Below the pieces are notes generated by a model, which was given only the letters and a program-made list of their open reading frames with translations, was not told the DNA's origin and searched no databases. Source: Telmatactis stephensoni (Eukaryota; Cnidaria; Anthozoa; Actiniaria; Isophelliidae). From it: DNA of 64,000 bases. Shown one piece after another: positions 47,032 to 59,106 of the stretch. The stretch lies in the NCBI GenBank assembly GCA_029948255.1, contig JALIZF010000990.1:1-64000 (forward strand), in the 5' to 3' direction. Position numbers and translations under genes: made by a program. Numbering within the stretch: the first letter of the stretch is position 1; each line of letters opens with the position of its first letter.

Positions 47032-48479
47032 GTAAGTGACGTCATTCTTAACATCGAGTCAAATATGACGAAATTGAATAATCAAACCGCCAATGGCGGA
47101 TATAACTCGTGGATGACCCTCGTGGATGGAGCTATATTTGCAGAGCAGAAGTCAATAAAGCATTGAGAGCTGAATGTTTTTACCCATTTAGTATATTTTT
47201 TACTTGAAGTGCATGCATTTTGTGTAATCCTTAGCCTTTAGTAGCAATTTCATAACTCAGGATTTGCTTTGATATGGAGCGTTACATCAGACTCACTGTA
47301 GCGTGCATGACGGCCAAAACTTGAAATCATTGCTGAAGACGTACGATAAACTGATAAATACTAGATGCTTTTTGGAGTGAAATTGGATTCCTGTATTGCG
47401 TGATGTTGCATCAGACTCATTGTACGTTGCATTACGGTTAAAGGCGCCACACTGTCTACCGTACGACACTTTAGATCAAACGAATGTCAATTAGATCCAC
47501 TGAGTTATTTTGGCCAAGTTACACAAGTTCTAATTTTGCCTAATAGCTACAACTACAGTATCTGACTCGTCAAAGGTCACGGTGAATAAAATGAAACATG
47601 TTTGCATTTTGATCAAATAATAATAATATAAAGACTGAAAGTCGAGTCAGATCAGTGCCATTTCTCACTTGTGCTGATAGAGTACAAACACGAACTAGCG
47701 GCTCGACTCTCGGGCAGTTTCGGGCTACGTTTCAGGCGGCAATTCGTACTCAAAATGTTTTCGTTTGCTCTTTATTTTAACATTTACTCGCGTGCTGATA
47801 AAGTAAAAACACTAAAAACTTGGATGACCTTGATGTTGGACTGGCTTGCAGCGACAATTTTGTTGCTTGACGACAGCATAGTTACTTACCAGGAGAGCGA
47901 CGTAAAATAGTCCACCCAGAAAGGATTTCACTCTAGATGCGATGGAAATTATTCCAAGCAGAGTGGTACAATACAAAATATGTCAAGCAATAAGAAATCT
48001 TAGCGAAGTGTGAGCACGAAGTTGTCATGTCCGTCATCTCGGACCATCTTGAAGCCTCCACAATTTAAACTCATGGAAGAGTCACGAGTAGAATTTCAAC
48101 ACTCCACCGGATAATGATTACAGAAGACGCCTTTTAGATCGTTCAATTCTAAAGCAAGTTTCGCCGTACAATCGGCTAAAGAATTCGAGTAAATGTCATC
48201 GATCTATCGATGCATATTTGAATAAACCACAGGAGTACCATATTTCCTTTAATCTCGTACCCAGAGCTCACATTACTTTCGGCCTGCGGTCAATCACGTC
48301 GAGCATGCGCAGTAGCATACTTTAACAATGTTCGAGTGAGTGACACATTTGCATATTCGACCCCTCACTATAACTCGTAGATTTGCAATCCACGAGTTAA
48401 AAATGTGTTGGATTCGCTATCGATTACCCAGGCCCTTCTAACTTTACTGATGCAGGGTAACGATAAAGTAAATTTCAAA
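47032..48479. other. Calx-beta gene 3 intron, no gene seen
   Basis: Short frames (for example 47671-47910) have no domain. Two inverted pieces of ACTCGTGGAT/ATCCACGAGT occur near 47105 and 48390. Confidence 0.5.
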
Positions 48480-48589
48480 CCAAGTTTATTATTTTAGAAA
48501 TAATTTTAGATCTACACTTGTTAGAATATAATTCATTTGAAATAAGATGATAATTTGGATACATTTTATAACATTTTTAATGTTTACAG

Positions 48590-48625
48590 ACAAGTTTCGA
48601 GGTACCGGACCTCATCCTCAGTGTG
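48590..48625 (-). ncRNA. Candidate hammerhead-ribozyme-like motif of the Penelope-like element
   Basis: On minus: CTGAGGA, then GAGGT and ACCTC able to pair as a 5-bp stem around CCGGT, then GAAAC. This fits the hammerhead core CUGANGA-stem-GAAA, apart from one extra T. Penelope-like elements are known to carry hammerhead motifs. Flanking stems I and III were not established. Confidence 0.4.
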
Positions 48626-48694
48626 ACTACAATTACAACGAATACAGCATTTATAGAAGATATTGCATAATTGAGAATGTGAGAATGCAAGGCA

Positions 48695-50320
48695 TTAAAT
48701 ATTAAGACTTAAATTAACATGCGAGACTTGTTGGTTTAAGTTGGGCATTTGCCATTTGATATGCATGGCTTCTTTTAGTTTGATAGTGTATTCAGTTCCC
48801 TGATCTATTATTTCAAAACACTTATCAGAACAAGCTTCTTTACATTCTGGTGATTTTGCTAAGTGTTTATATATATGAGAAGACTTATCACCCTTGAGAT
48901 GTTCCCGGACACGTGTACTAAAATGCCTACGACTTTCGCCTAGGTAGCAAGAATTACATCTAGCACAAGTAAATTTGTACACAATGTTCGAGCGCAATTC
49001 TCTCGGGATTGAGTCTTTTACACTGTTGAGCATATTGTTGATTTTGAAGGTGTTGAAGACTAATTTGATATTCAAATCTCTACAGAATTTCTTAGTAAGA
49101 TTGTTGACTTTGGTTTGAGCTATTTTGGAAAATTCCCCTATGTACGGTAACTTATAATAACGAGTCTCAGTGTTTGAATTTGGACTCTCTAATTGCTTAG
49201 GATTACGAGCCCTACTGAGGTACCCCTTGATGAATTTATCGATTAAATGTGAGGGAAAACAATTCTTAAGCAAGTAACCCTTGAGATTCTCAAGATCTGT
49301 ATGCAAACCTAACCAAGTATTATTAATTCTGTAGATACGGTCTATAAGGGTCTTAATAAGACTGATCTTGTATACTTCAGGAGAAAAACTAAGATAGTTT
49401 GTAAATAACCCGACAAACGTTTTCTTACGATAGACTGATGTTTTGGTTAAGTTAACATTGGAATTATCTATGTAAACGTCAAGAAAAGGCAAGGTGTGAT
49501 TAACCTCTTTCTCTATTGTAAATCGTATGTTGACATGTTGAGCGTTAAGAAATTCCAAGAAATCTTCAGAGTCTTTCTCAGTACTAAATAAGCAGAACGT
49601 GTCGTCGACATACCTACGATAAAATAATACTTCAGGTCCATTATACGACTCAAGCCAAATTTTTTCATGATGGCCCATGAACAAATTGGCGAGTAACGGC
49701 GCAAGTGGAGATCCCATGGCTACACCGTCCGTTTGTTCATAAAACCGTCCTTTGAACAAAAAATGTGTTCCAGTGGTAGCAAGAAAAAATAAATTCTTAA
49801 GTTCCGTATCCGTGATCTTAAGGACTGGGCTCCCTTCCCTGATGTATTTTATCGCAAGTGTGATACATTCATGTAAAGGAATGTTGGTGAACAGACTTTC
49901 TACATCATAAGAAACCATAAATCGATTAGAAATATGTAACCCATTGATTTCTTTCACAAAGCTGAATGTATCACGTGCACCATATTCATTAGGTATATTA
50001 GGTGATAATAATTTACTAAGAAATTTAGCTAGTTTGTAGTTATAACTACCTATAGACGAGATAATAGGTCGAAATGGAGGCATAGTGTTCTCTTGTCTCT
50101 TTTTGTGCATCTTAGGTAGTCCATAGATTCTGGCTGGTAGTGAACCACACGGATATATGTCTACGTAATCCGTTTCATTGATGTGGTTCTTTTTCTTCAA
50201 TTCTCTTAGTACTCTCTGTAGTTTATTTTCCCGAGATAGCGTTGGATCTTTTTCTATAGGTTTGAACTTAGAGGTATCGTTAATGATTTTGTATATACCT
50301 TTATCGTACTCCTCTCTGTC
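48695..50320 (-). CDS. Penelope-like reverse transcriptase with GIY-YIG endonuclease
   Basis: Open from 50320 (first ATG at 50200-50198) to a stop at 48695, about 540 codons, without interruption. RT motifs: SLPARIYGLPKMHK, SYDVESLFTNIP (motif A), DGVAMGSPLAPLLANLFM (motif B), and RRYVDDTFCLF (motif C, YVDD). The C-terminal GIY-YIG nuclease reads NIVYKFTCARCNSCYLGES then RREHL-type residues (TRVREHL). This RT plus GIY-YIG order defines Penelope-like elements (family knowledge). Normal proteins are about 700-850 residues, so the N-terminus is missing. It lies antisense to the host gene, in an intron. Confidence 0.9.
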   Translation of the reverse strand, partial: DREEYDKGIYKIINDTSKFKPIEKDPTLSRENKLQRVLRELKKKNHINETDYVDIYPCGSLPARIYGLPKMHKKRQENTMPPFRPIISSIGSYNYKLAKFLSKLLSPNIPNEYGARDTFSFVKEINGLHISNRFMVSYDVESLFTNIPLHECITLAIKYIREGSPVLKITDTELKNLFFLATTGTHFLFKGRFYEQTDGVAMGSPLAPLLANLFMGHHEKIWLESYNGPEVLFYRRYVDDTFCLFSTEKDSEDFLEFLNAQHVNIRFTIEKEVNHTLPFLDVYIDNSNVNLTKTSVYRKKTFVGLFTNYLSFSPEVYKISLIKTLIDRIYRINNTWLGLHTDLENLKGYLLKNCFPSHLIDKFIKGYLSRARNPKQLESPNSNTETRYYKLPYIGEFSKIAQTKVNNLTKKFCRDLNIKLVFNTFKINNMLNSVKDSIPRELRSNIVYKFTCARCNSCYLGESRRHFSTRVREHLKGDKSSHIYKHLAKSPECKEACSDKCFEIIDQGTEYTIKLKEAMHIKWQMPNLNQQVSHVNLSLNI

Positions 50321-50410
50321 TCATTTGACAGCAGAAGGGGACAAACAGCGAATTTTATTTCTAAGTGAATCAGACTTGACTCGAGTTGACTCGTTACTCG
50401 TACTTGATAC

Positions 50411-50786
50411 TAGTCCAGTCCCAGACTCTCTTTCTTGCCGCTCCAGGACTCGCGGAGAAAGAGAGTCCAGTATAACTTGCATGCGCATGTCAGCTTAGTG
50501 ACCACGCGATCACCACATTCATGTGGTGATCGCGTGGTTACAAATCCTAAAGTCGTCTAATGATTCAAGATTCAACGGATGGACAGTTGTGAAAGACGTA
50601 TTTGTGAATTTTTCGATACGCATCACTACCACTGCTACCAAACACTGACATTTGCATATTGCAAGCTCGCAAAATACTAATTAATTAATTGATTGGCTCA
50701 TTTTGCACATGCGCATGCAAGTTATACTGGACTCTCTTTCTCCGCGAGTCCTGGAGCGGCAAGAAAGAGAGTCTGGGACTGGACTA
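50411..50786. mobile_element. MITE, 376 bp, 80-bp inverted ends, 9-bp target duplication
   Basis: Left end TAGTCCAGTCCCAGACTCTC and right end are inverted copies over about 80 bp, apparently without mismatch for most of it. ACTTGATAC flanks both sides (50402-50410, 50787-50795). The interior holds a perfect palindrome at about 50500-50545 (GTGACCACGCGATCACCACA and its inverse). Confidence 0.92.
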
Positions 50787-51144
50787 ACTTGATACGGGCT
50801 CGAAGTTGACTCGCATAATCAGACAACTCGTAATAATCAGATTAATAAATTAAATAGTTCAAAACAAGAATAAGAGTGCTGCATATACTAACATCTAGTG
50901 CACGGGTTTATGAAAATCACTGTGAAACGGACCGCACCGTACCGTGACCGTGACCGTGTCAGTGGTGTGTTGTCTTTAAAAACACTTGAAATTCTTATCG
51001 TACCTGTACCGTAACATAACGTACCGTAACCGTGCGGTGCCGTTTTCACAGTCATACGAAATCTGCTCTAGTTTGCAACATGGCGGGGAAGGGTGGAAGA
51101 TCGCACGCAATGAGGTTTACGTAATGGACAATTTTCTCTTTCAG

Positions 51145-51253
51145 CCTACATTTACTTCTGTTCTAATCCTCAAACAACTGTCAGTGAAGGTGCTGGTTCT
51201 TACAACGTAAGACTATGTCGTGTTGTGGTACTTAACGCTAAGCACACAGTCGA
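51145..51253 (+). CDS. Calx-beta gene 3, exon A of domain 2
   Basis: Acceptor tttcag ends 51144; donor gtaagt at 51254; phase 1 in, 2 out, 109 bp. Encodes YIYFCSNPQTTVSEGAGSY then NVRLCRVVVLNAKHTV. Very like the exon at 61896 (YIYFCPP ... LCRVGVLYATHTV), so a recent domain duplication. Confidence 0.85.
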
Positions 51254-51740
51254 GTAAGTATCAACGATAGACATGCATAACCGTCAAAAAACCATTCAAC
51301 CAGTAATAGGCTATTTGTATGATGGCGTCGTTTGGTTGCAGTAAAGAGAATGCCTTGTGCACTATATCTTTATAATATAGAAATGTTTCACACTAAGTGT
51401 TCGTCGATCGTGAAATGATAGTCCAACGATAGCTAACGTACAATGAGAATCGCGGTCGTTGTTTAATGGGTGAACACCTAAAATGCAAAGGCCGCTGAAT
51501 TAAAAAAAGACGGTAAATGAATGACATTAAAATGATCTAGTAAACTGCTTTTTACATAGGTATGGTACTTTTGCATGATTTTTACAAATTTTTTACATGA
51601 TTTGATAAGGCTATGTGCTTATTGACTTTTTTGGGGAGGAGGGGAGGGCGCGGGGACGGACGGAGAAATATTTGGCATTGGACATTGTACACTTATTAAA
51701 GACAGTCATTAATTCATATTATAATGTTGTAACATCGTAG

Positions 51741-51970
51741 GTTATGTTGGACATCTGAAGGTGGTACTTCCAATCCATCGATTACTCCTGATTGTGCGAT
51801 TGTTAAATTTGAACCATCCAATGAAATCAAAACACATGCCATTAATATTAATGATGACATCATTGGTGAGACAGAGAACACACAATTCACCATTACTATG
51901 AAGCAAAACGATACAGCTGTGACATTTAACGATACAACAACCTTGACAGTAACATTGCAAGACAATGACA
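51741..51970 (+). CDS. Calx-beta gene 3, exon B of domain 2
   Basis: Acceptor cgtag ends 51740; donor gtaagt at 51971; phase 2 in, 1 out, 230 bp. Encodes LCWTSEGGTSNPSITPDC, THAININDDIIGETENTQF and TLTVTLQDND, the classic Calx-beta second half. Confidence 0.88.
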
Positions 51971-54218
51971 GTAAGTAATAAAGAATATTGAAGAACAGAA
52001 AGAAGAAAAAATATTTGCTAGTTGTTTTTAACCAATCATACTACACTTACCTCTTCTTCCCAGGTTATTTATTTACTGAGTTTTTGAGCGAATGACGACC
52101 CATCATCATTCGTTTACTCGTGCGCATTACGAGAATATAAGAAAGTGTGGTACTGGAATATATCACTGAGACATTTTTCGCCGTCCCTGCCTAATAGGCA
52201 ATGTCTGCATGCAAAATACCTGACCATTAAATATCAATTAAATTCAATTTGTTGGAAAATTTAATCTACCTGAAATCTCAAATTATTTTTTGATCTGATT
52301 CGCTTTAATCACGGAGACGCCATTTTGAACCAGATGTTTTTGTTTGTAACATAGAAACGAGGTCAAGCGTGGTAGTTTACCACGCTTGAACTCACTTCCA
52401 TGTTAGAAACAAAGGCGTCAAACAATGCAAATTCAAGATGGCGCCTCGTGAATAAAGCGAATTCAGTTTCAGTTTAATTTCAGTTTCACTTTATTTTACA
52501 CTATTTTTGGTAAATATTAAACGGAAACGAAGAATACTGACTAAGAAAAAAAAAGAAAGGAAAGAATAAAGAAGATACTGGTATTACAGAATAGGAGATA
52601 CATTCTTATATACTTTTATATATAAAATAAAGTCCTACTTTTCTCGTAAAGGAAAGAGTATATTATAATCAATTGTGATCAATTAACAAACTTTTTGTAT
52701 TCTTTTTTTAAAACGCATTATTGAATGCAGGGTTTTTACATAAGCTGGTATTTGCTGCCATATCCTTGAGGCTGAACATTGGAATCGTACCATAATTAGT
52801 TCATGAATATTGGCCTATAGAGATTCATACTAGCTGCATATCTCATATTGTGATTGTGGATTGACGAAGCTGATGGAAGCAGTGCGGTAGAATATCAGAG
52901 AAGTCGTTAGTGTTGGATGTTAAACGATGTACGATCAACATTTCAAATTTCAATATATCGAGAAATTATATATAAAAGGTGGCGACAGTTTCTTTCCTTT
53001 TCGCGAAAAATATTAAGCGAATACATTTATTTTGTTTTGATTGGATTGGTTTTAGACTTGTCGTCGAGGAAGTGCCCACCTCATTAGACCATAATTTAAA
53101 TAGGGATAAATAAGTGTATAGTAAAGATTCTTCTTACTCAAAGTATTCCCGTAGAAATACTGAACTCAGAGATCTTTAATAAAATCTTGTACACTTACCA
53201 GCTAAGCTTTTCTGATTCCAAACTGATTTGAAAATTAAGGAGATCGCCGTGTTCATTTTGATTGCCGTAATTTAAAGTATCTTTGGTGAGCCCATAAAGG
53301 TAAAAGCACTATATTTAACGTCGGTAGTTCCTTCAGCTGAACACTGGTCTCCCAGGAAGCCCATGCGACAGCAATACTCGAAACTTTCGAATTAAAGATA
53401 ATCGAATAACAGGTACAGGCTCACTACTCATATCAAGTTATTATTGCCCGGTATTGTTGAGAGTATTCTTTTTTCACATCAGACAAGAGGTAAAACCTTA
53501 AAAGAAGTGCAAGAAAATTTAACGTTCATTACAGACATTACGACACCAGTACACAACCTGCTGGTATATAAAATCGTGCTCAATGAAAAACTGAAATTAA
53601 ATTTAGAGGAGATTTTTTCAGTATAGAGTAATAATGGCTACAAGTGCCAATCAATCCGCCAATGGCGAAGTAGCTCGTGGATTGACCCTGGGATTTACCG
53701 ATAACAATGACCACAGGAAGCCCAAAAATATATTTTAGTTAAGTAATGCCAGATGATGAGAGTTGATCTACTAAGATACAATGCCTGTTTTAAACAGTAA
53801 GCTTTTCAGTTGTACAAAGTTGTTATCCTGTATTTTTATTCAAATTTAGCAGCTTTCAAGCTGAATGTAAAGACGACTTATATGGCAATAGAGCGAAAGG
53901 CATAAAACTCATTTTCGATACATGAAACTTTCACTTTGGATTAACGCTTTCATCCAGCTTTTATTAGTCAAAACCACTTACAAACAACCTAAACTTTCTG
54001 AAAGGAATAACGTTAGCCTGAACTTTAGCTTTGTTGTACAACATTTATTCTTTAGCAGAATAGTTTTTCTTTCTTTCTTTTTTTTTTTTTTTTTTTTTTT
54101 GCCCAGTGCTTGAACATGAAAAAACTTCCTCTTTAATTGTTTTGCTAACAAAAAGTACTTCATGTCTAACGGGCCAGCTCAGTTAGCGTTATTATTTTTT
54201 CTCTCTTTTTAAAAATAG
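51971..54218. other. Calx-beta gene 3 intron with a hairpin at 52339-52413
   Basis: A 75-bp foldback (TTTGTTTGTAACATAGAAAC against its inverse) lies at 52339-52413. The rest is AT-rich. A poly-T run is at 54080-54100. No gene seen. Confidence 0.6.
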
Positions 54219-54327
54219 ATACATTTTACTTTGACCCTACGTCAGCCATAACGTTGCATGAAAAGTCAGGTGCTGTTAAAGTCACAATAAAGAGGATAGG
54301 ACAGTTATCAGTACAGTCCACAGTCAA
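54219..54327 (+). CDS. Calx-beta gene 3, exon A of domain 3
   Basis: Acceptor aaatag ends 54218; donor gtaagt at 54328; phase 1 in, 2 out, 109 bp. Encodes TFYFDPTSAITLHEKSGAV then KVTIKRIGQLSVQSTV. Confidence 0.85.
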
Positions 54328-55956
54328 GTAAGTATTTATGTTGTGATTAAATTTTTTCCATTGGTTTGATTATCCAAGGTATGGTTTTAGTTTCATATTG
54401 TTCAAGTTGAATCCTTTAATAATAATAATAATATTTAATAATAATATTTATTACTTATAACGCGCATTTTAATTTCCATGTGGATATGATCAAATGCGCG
54501 AAGGACGCTTTAAGGACGTTCGCGGGTAAATACAAAATAAATGAAAATGCACTGCAATTTAGCATGCTGATAAATCATCATGAAACACATAAAATAAGCC
54601 AAAAAATAGGGGGTCACCGTTAAATTTCGAGAGCTACATCACTGAGAAGTCGGTCAGTTTTGCATTTCGCAGAGCCTCCGTCACGAAGCACATAGTATAG
54701 AGAACGAAAATTGATTTTCCGTGAAAAAATTACATATTGAACATAGTAAAAAAGATACCAGAATGCTTCTCTGACTATTCATCTGTTTTAATAACGTTAT
54801 TTAGATGTCGTATCAAAAAAAGTCATACTTTTAGGCAACAACAATTTACGGTCTCGAACAAAATTGTCGTTTTCTGGGTCAAAATTAGGCAGAAAATGTC
54901 GCTTTTCGGCACGAAAAATAAATGTCGATTTTCTGAAAAACTAACAGGATGTTGATATTTAGTAGCTTCAAGATGAGAGAATAAAAAATGGGAGTCACCG
55001 TTCATTTTGAAGAGATATTCATCGTCAAAAATCGGATCCACAGGTGAACATGACATGCCAATTCCATAGCCGCCGGTCTTCAATACCGAGTGGAGACTGG
55101 GTACGGTGGAAACTTTTTGGTCTTTTTCTTCCTTTTTTCTGGGCTTTTTCAACCCAAATAATTTTTTTAAAAGTTGAATTAAGGACTCCTTTGTATGTGG
55201 CAAGTAAAGTGTAGTCGGCTATTGAACAAAGATATACAGTCAAAGACCTCATGATCCACCATCTAGCGGGCAAATTCGAAAAATTAGTCGCGACTACAGC
55301 TGGCGGCTCACAAGAATGGCCGCGGGCTCTCGTAAGGAACTACGTACTAAAACAATGGAGCTGGGCTGGTCCTTTAACGGGGTCAGTGTCTGTTTCGTCA
55401 GTTCCCATCGCATTACGACTTGAACCTATTTAGTGTGAGCATCAGTAAATGGCACCAGTATATAGTATGAAATGTTAACTGTCTTGGTATCGCCACATGT
55501 TGCTCACGATGTGTCAATGGCCATTTTACAGAACTGAAGTAATTGAAACAAAATTAAAATAGCGGCACAATCACGTGACAACAATGTAGAGTATTCAGTT
55601 GTTTACATTATAGTTTAGAAGAGCTTAAAAACAACTGCGAGGGCCAGCTGGTAATGATAAAAATTGGTCGCATCTTTTTACAAAATTTTGGAGACATTTC
55701 AATCGGGGAATTACAGTGTGGTTCTAACTGAGCTAGAGCTGGTCCCTTATCGAAGTATCCTGGCCGACAAAAACTAAAGAAACCTTCAACACTTCTTTAG
55801 AACTTACTTGGAGTGGTTGTTTGTGTCCATCTTCTTCTTCTTCTTCTTCTTCTTCTTCTTCTTCTTCTGAGCAAATTTTACAGGAAGTTTAGCACTTCAC
55901 ACTATCGTTAGTAAAGCCTTTCATCATGTTTCATGCGTTTGTAATATTCGTTACAG
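54328..55956. other. Calx-beta gene 3 intron; dispersed repeats and (TTC)n
   Basis: Holds a copy of the TTACTTATAACGCGCA repeat (54430-54500; also at 16260), phrases GGGGTCACCGTT and GGGAGTCACCGTTCATTT also seen near 63550, and a (TTC)13 run at 55830-55868. The overlapping frames at 54823-55433 have no domain. Confidence 0.55.
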
Positions 55957-56221
55957 GCTTTCATTGGTATTTGATACCAATGCAGTGAGTGCAGACTGTA
56001 CAGGTACAAATCCTCAGAGTATTACTTTTAATGCTAATGATGCAGAAGAAGAAGTCACAGCATGTACCATTCAAGACGATCGTCTAGTGGAACAAGATGA
56101 AACCTTCAAAGTTAAAATAGAAGGTGTTGGGTCAAGCAATGTTCGCACTAACTTTACTGAGAGAAACGTCACGATGTCAAGCAATGATGGAATGTTGATC
56201 ATGTCAATTGTTGTTGGTTAA
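55957..56221 (+). CDS. Calx-beta gene 3, exon B of domain 3, reading into a stop
   Basis: Acceptor ttacag ends 55956; phase 2 in. Encodes LSLVFDTNAVSADCTG, VTACTIQDDRLVEQDETFKV and NVTMSSNDG. At 56189, where every other B exon meets a GT donor in phase 1, the sequence is GAATGT, one base from a GTATGT donor. The frame then runs 10 more codons to TAA at 56219-56221. Either this is the terminal exon of one isoform or a donor has been lost. No AATAAA was seen in the next 100 bp. Confidence 0.8.
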
Positions 56222-58439
56222 AATATGATTTTATTTAAAAAGTGAACTATTGAGGAATATTAAGAATGTTTGAATTCTTCACAGAGTAGCAAAGGGTAGA
56301 CGCGATCACGCATCACGCAGAAATTCATTCACGAATCACGTGCTACTGTCTTGAATAATACTCTGTTCAAGCATATAGAGAATTTGTATTGCGCATGTCT
56401 AAAGCTTGGTTTTGCAAACAAGCTTGCCGCCATATTGGATGACATGAGACGGTGTTCCAGTCTTTGAACTATGATCTACGCCCATGTAATCATGTACTAG
56501 AAAAAATCTCCTTGAAAGTTTAAACAATATCAGCAGGCGTGTCGATGTGAATAGTTTTTTAGTGATGCTTTGTCGTAGATTACGAAATATACTAGAGGAA
56601 AAATGGCCGAAACGAGGAAACATGGACGAAAACCATGCTTCCTTTAACGATGCTTGTAGTCATCAGAGCAAACTTTTCAAGGAACTGCCAATTCAAGGTA
56701 AGAGAATAAATGCTAAATACTGTTATATTTGCGATTTCGCATAAATAGTCATGTTTGTTGTGAATTGTTTAACGTCAAAAACCTGTTCATTTTCGAGATT
56801 TTGCATTGACTTTTGCCACATTTCTACTTGAAATTGAGAGTTCTAGCAGTGGCCCCACCAAAGAAAAAAAAGGAAAATTAGAAACTTTAATAACTACTTT
56901 ATAACACTGAATAATTAGTTTATATCAATTTATAGTCCTATTGAGTGAGATTTTACAATTTCTGAAGTATGGTCTTGAATAAATTACTTCTGTGTGAATA
57001 TTGCTGGTTATTATTTTTCATTTGATGTGATGTTCGGAGTTGTATTTTTTCTAAGACTATCTGAAAATTGTCATACAGCTATTATATTTTTGATTTCTTT
57101 AGGTTGATTTCCTCGGATGTACTTATAATATTGGCTAATGATATATATTATTTTAACATTTCGAGCTGTCAAATTGTTTATCTTTGCAGCACTTCTCCGT
57201 ATGAATTGGTAGTGTAGAGGTCTTCATAATGCCCCCACCAAAAAGTTATTACTATAAATAATTTTCATGCTAGCTGCAAAATCAAAATTAGTGATTTACT
57301 GCTGTCCAACTGTAGTCCTATGTACTCTAATTTGCGATTTAATAGGAAGTGTTCCGTAATGGCGGCCATGTTGGAGCTTTGTAAATGAACAAATGGCTTT
57401 TTATGCCATATGGCTTTTTGAAAGATTTTCATATGTATATCATTGTTTTTGAAAATATTCCTTCAAATATATTGATTGATAACTACATACAACTTGTGAA
57501 TTTACATTATGCACATTTATTTATAGATTCTTTACTGTGTACCATAAATAAACCATGTGAATTGGCAAATTCAATAAAATAAAAGTACAAATTTTTAATA
57601 TTTCTTACATGATTATGTAAGTTTGTTTTACATAATGAAAAATACCTTAAACTATCAATATTGCAATTGAAAAAAAATTAGTACTATGCTGCCACAACTT
57701 GATGGAGTGATTCATTATACTTGTGAAATAGTTTGTTGACTAAATTGTGCAAATCACTTGTACATACATGTATCATTATCTCTTTATAGAGAGACTGCAC
57801 ACAAATTAACTCATGCTAATGTGGTCCTCCAATCACGCCAAAGCACCCTTTCAAGATAGTCCAAATTGTAACCGACAGAAATTATGGCTCCTCTGTTTCC
57901 ATGACTGTGGCTGTCAAACAAACAAATACTGCCATTGTCAAAGCAAAAGGCCATTGACTTGTCAGGGCGAACAATTTATTATTACAACTGCAAATCTAGA
58001 ATTCTGTCCTCTGTGATTGTTGATATATGCTTCTATAAGTATTGTCTGTTAAAAAATCCTGTGTCATCAATTATTGTGAGAGTATTGAGATTGGTGTTTC
58101 CTTTTTGCAGCACTTCTCTGACTTCAAAAGAAGGAAAAAGGGGGTGAGGCGAATGTGCAAATGTATACATGAGGGTGAGGCCAAAACGCGATGATGCGAT
58201 AAATTTACACTGTGAGTGTGCATTAATTAGAAACGACATTTGTGTTTATTCATTTTTTTACAATAAAGACACCAGCACAATTTTATTGCTTTCTTTGTTC
58301 TTTATTCGACAACCTATCTAAACGAGTAATTACAGTTTGTATATTGGAAAAATATGTGGTTCTCTCTAGTTACTATGGAAACGATCCTTCGAGCTGGTCC
58401 ACAAAGAAAAACACAGGGATCCCATGTAGTGTAGATTCT

Positions 58440-58732
58440 AGTCTCTTTTAGCTCCTAGATTAGATTTTAGATTCTACATTAGATTCTAATTAGATTCTCC
58501 TATCCTATCCTATCCTATCCTATCCTATCCTATCCTACTAGATTTTAGCTAGATTCTAGGATTCTAGCTAGAATCTAGCTAGATTCTAGTATTCTAGATC
58601 TAGTATTCTAGCTAGATTCTAGCTATAGATTCAAGTATTCTAGATCTAGTATTCTAGCTAGAATCTAGCTAGAATGCTAGATCTAGCTAGAATACTAGAA
58701 TCTAGCTAGAATACTAGAATCATCACATGAAA
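58440..58732. repeat. TATCC pentamer run and CTAG-rich palindromic array
   Basis: A (TCCTA)n run at 58499-58538 is followed by a dense array of TAGATTCTAGC / GCTAGAATCTA words to 58732, which are mutually inverted. It sits at the inner edge of the right arm of the 56370-60222 element. Confidence 0.85.
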
Positions 58733-59106
58733 TGAAAAATAATAACCAGCAATATTCACACAGAAGCAATTTATAGACCATACTTCAGAAATTGTAAAAT
58801 CTCACTCAATAGGACTATAAATTGATATAAACTAATTATTCAGTGTTATAAAGTAGTTATTAAAGTTTCTAATTTTCCTTTTTTTTCTTTGGTGGGGCCA
58901 CTGCTAGAACTCTCAATTTCAAGTAGAAATGTGGCAAAAGTCAATGCAAAATCTCGAAAATGAACAGGTTTTTGACGTTAAACAATTCACAACAAACATG
59001 ACTATTTATGCGAAATCGCAAATATAACAGTATTTAGCATTTATTCTCTTACCTTGAATTGGCAGTTCCTTGAAAAGTTTGCTCTGATGACTACAAGCAT
59101 CGTTAA

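Larger units (their letters stand above)
48480..50320 (-). mobile_element. Penelope-like element, 5' truncated, antisense in Calx-beta intron
   Basis: A single RT/GIY-YIG frame with a 3' untranslated region that contains a hammerhead-like motif (48590-48625). The coding frame is bounded upstream by a TGA at 50323-50321. No full upstream repeat unit was recognised. Confidence 0.8.

Noticed and set aside
47671..47910. 79-codon frame in a Calx-beta intron
   Set aside because: No splice context and no similarity to other exons.
48695..50320. Classification of the RT as a LINE
   Set aside because: The C-terminal GIY-YIG nuclease and motif set (SLPARIYGLPKMHK) indicate a Penelope-like element.
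53922..54163. Short frames around the poly-T run
   Set aside because: They are driven by low complexity, and the area matches a dispersed repeat also near 45850.
58499..58732. CRISPR-like array
   Set aside because: The repeats are contiguous pentamers and CTAG words without unique spacers, in a eukaryotic setting.
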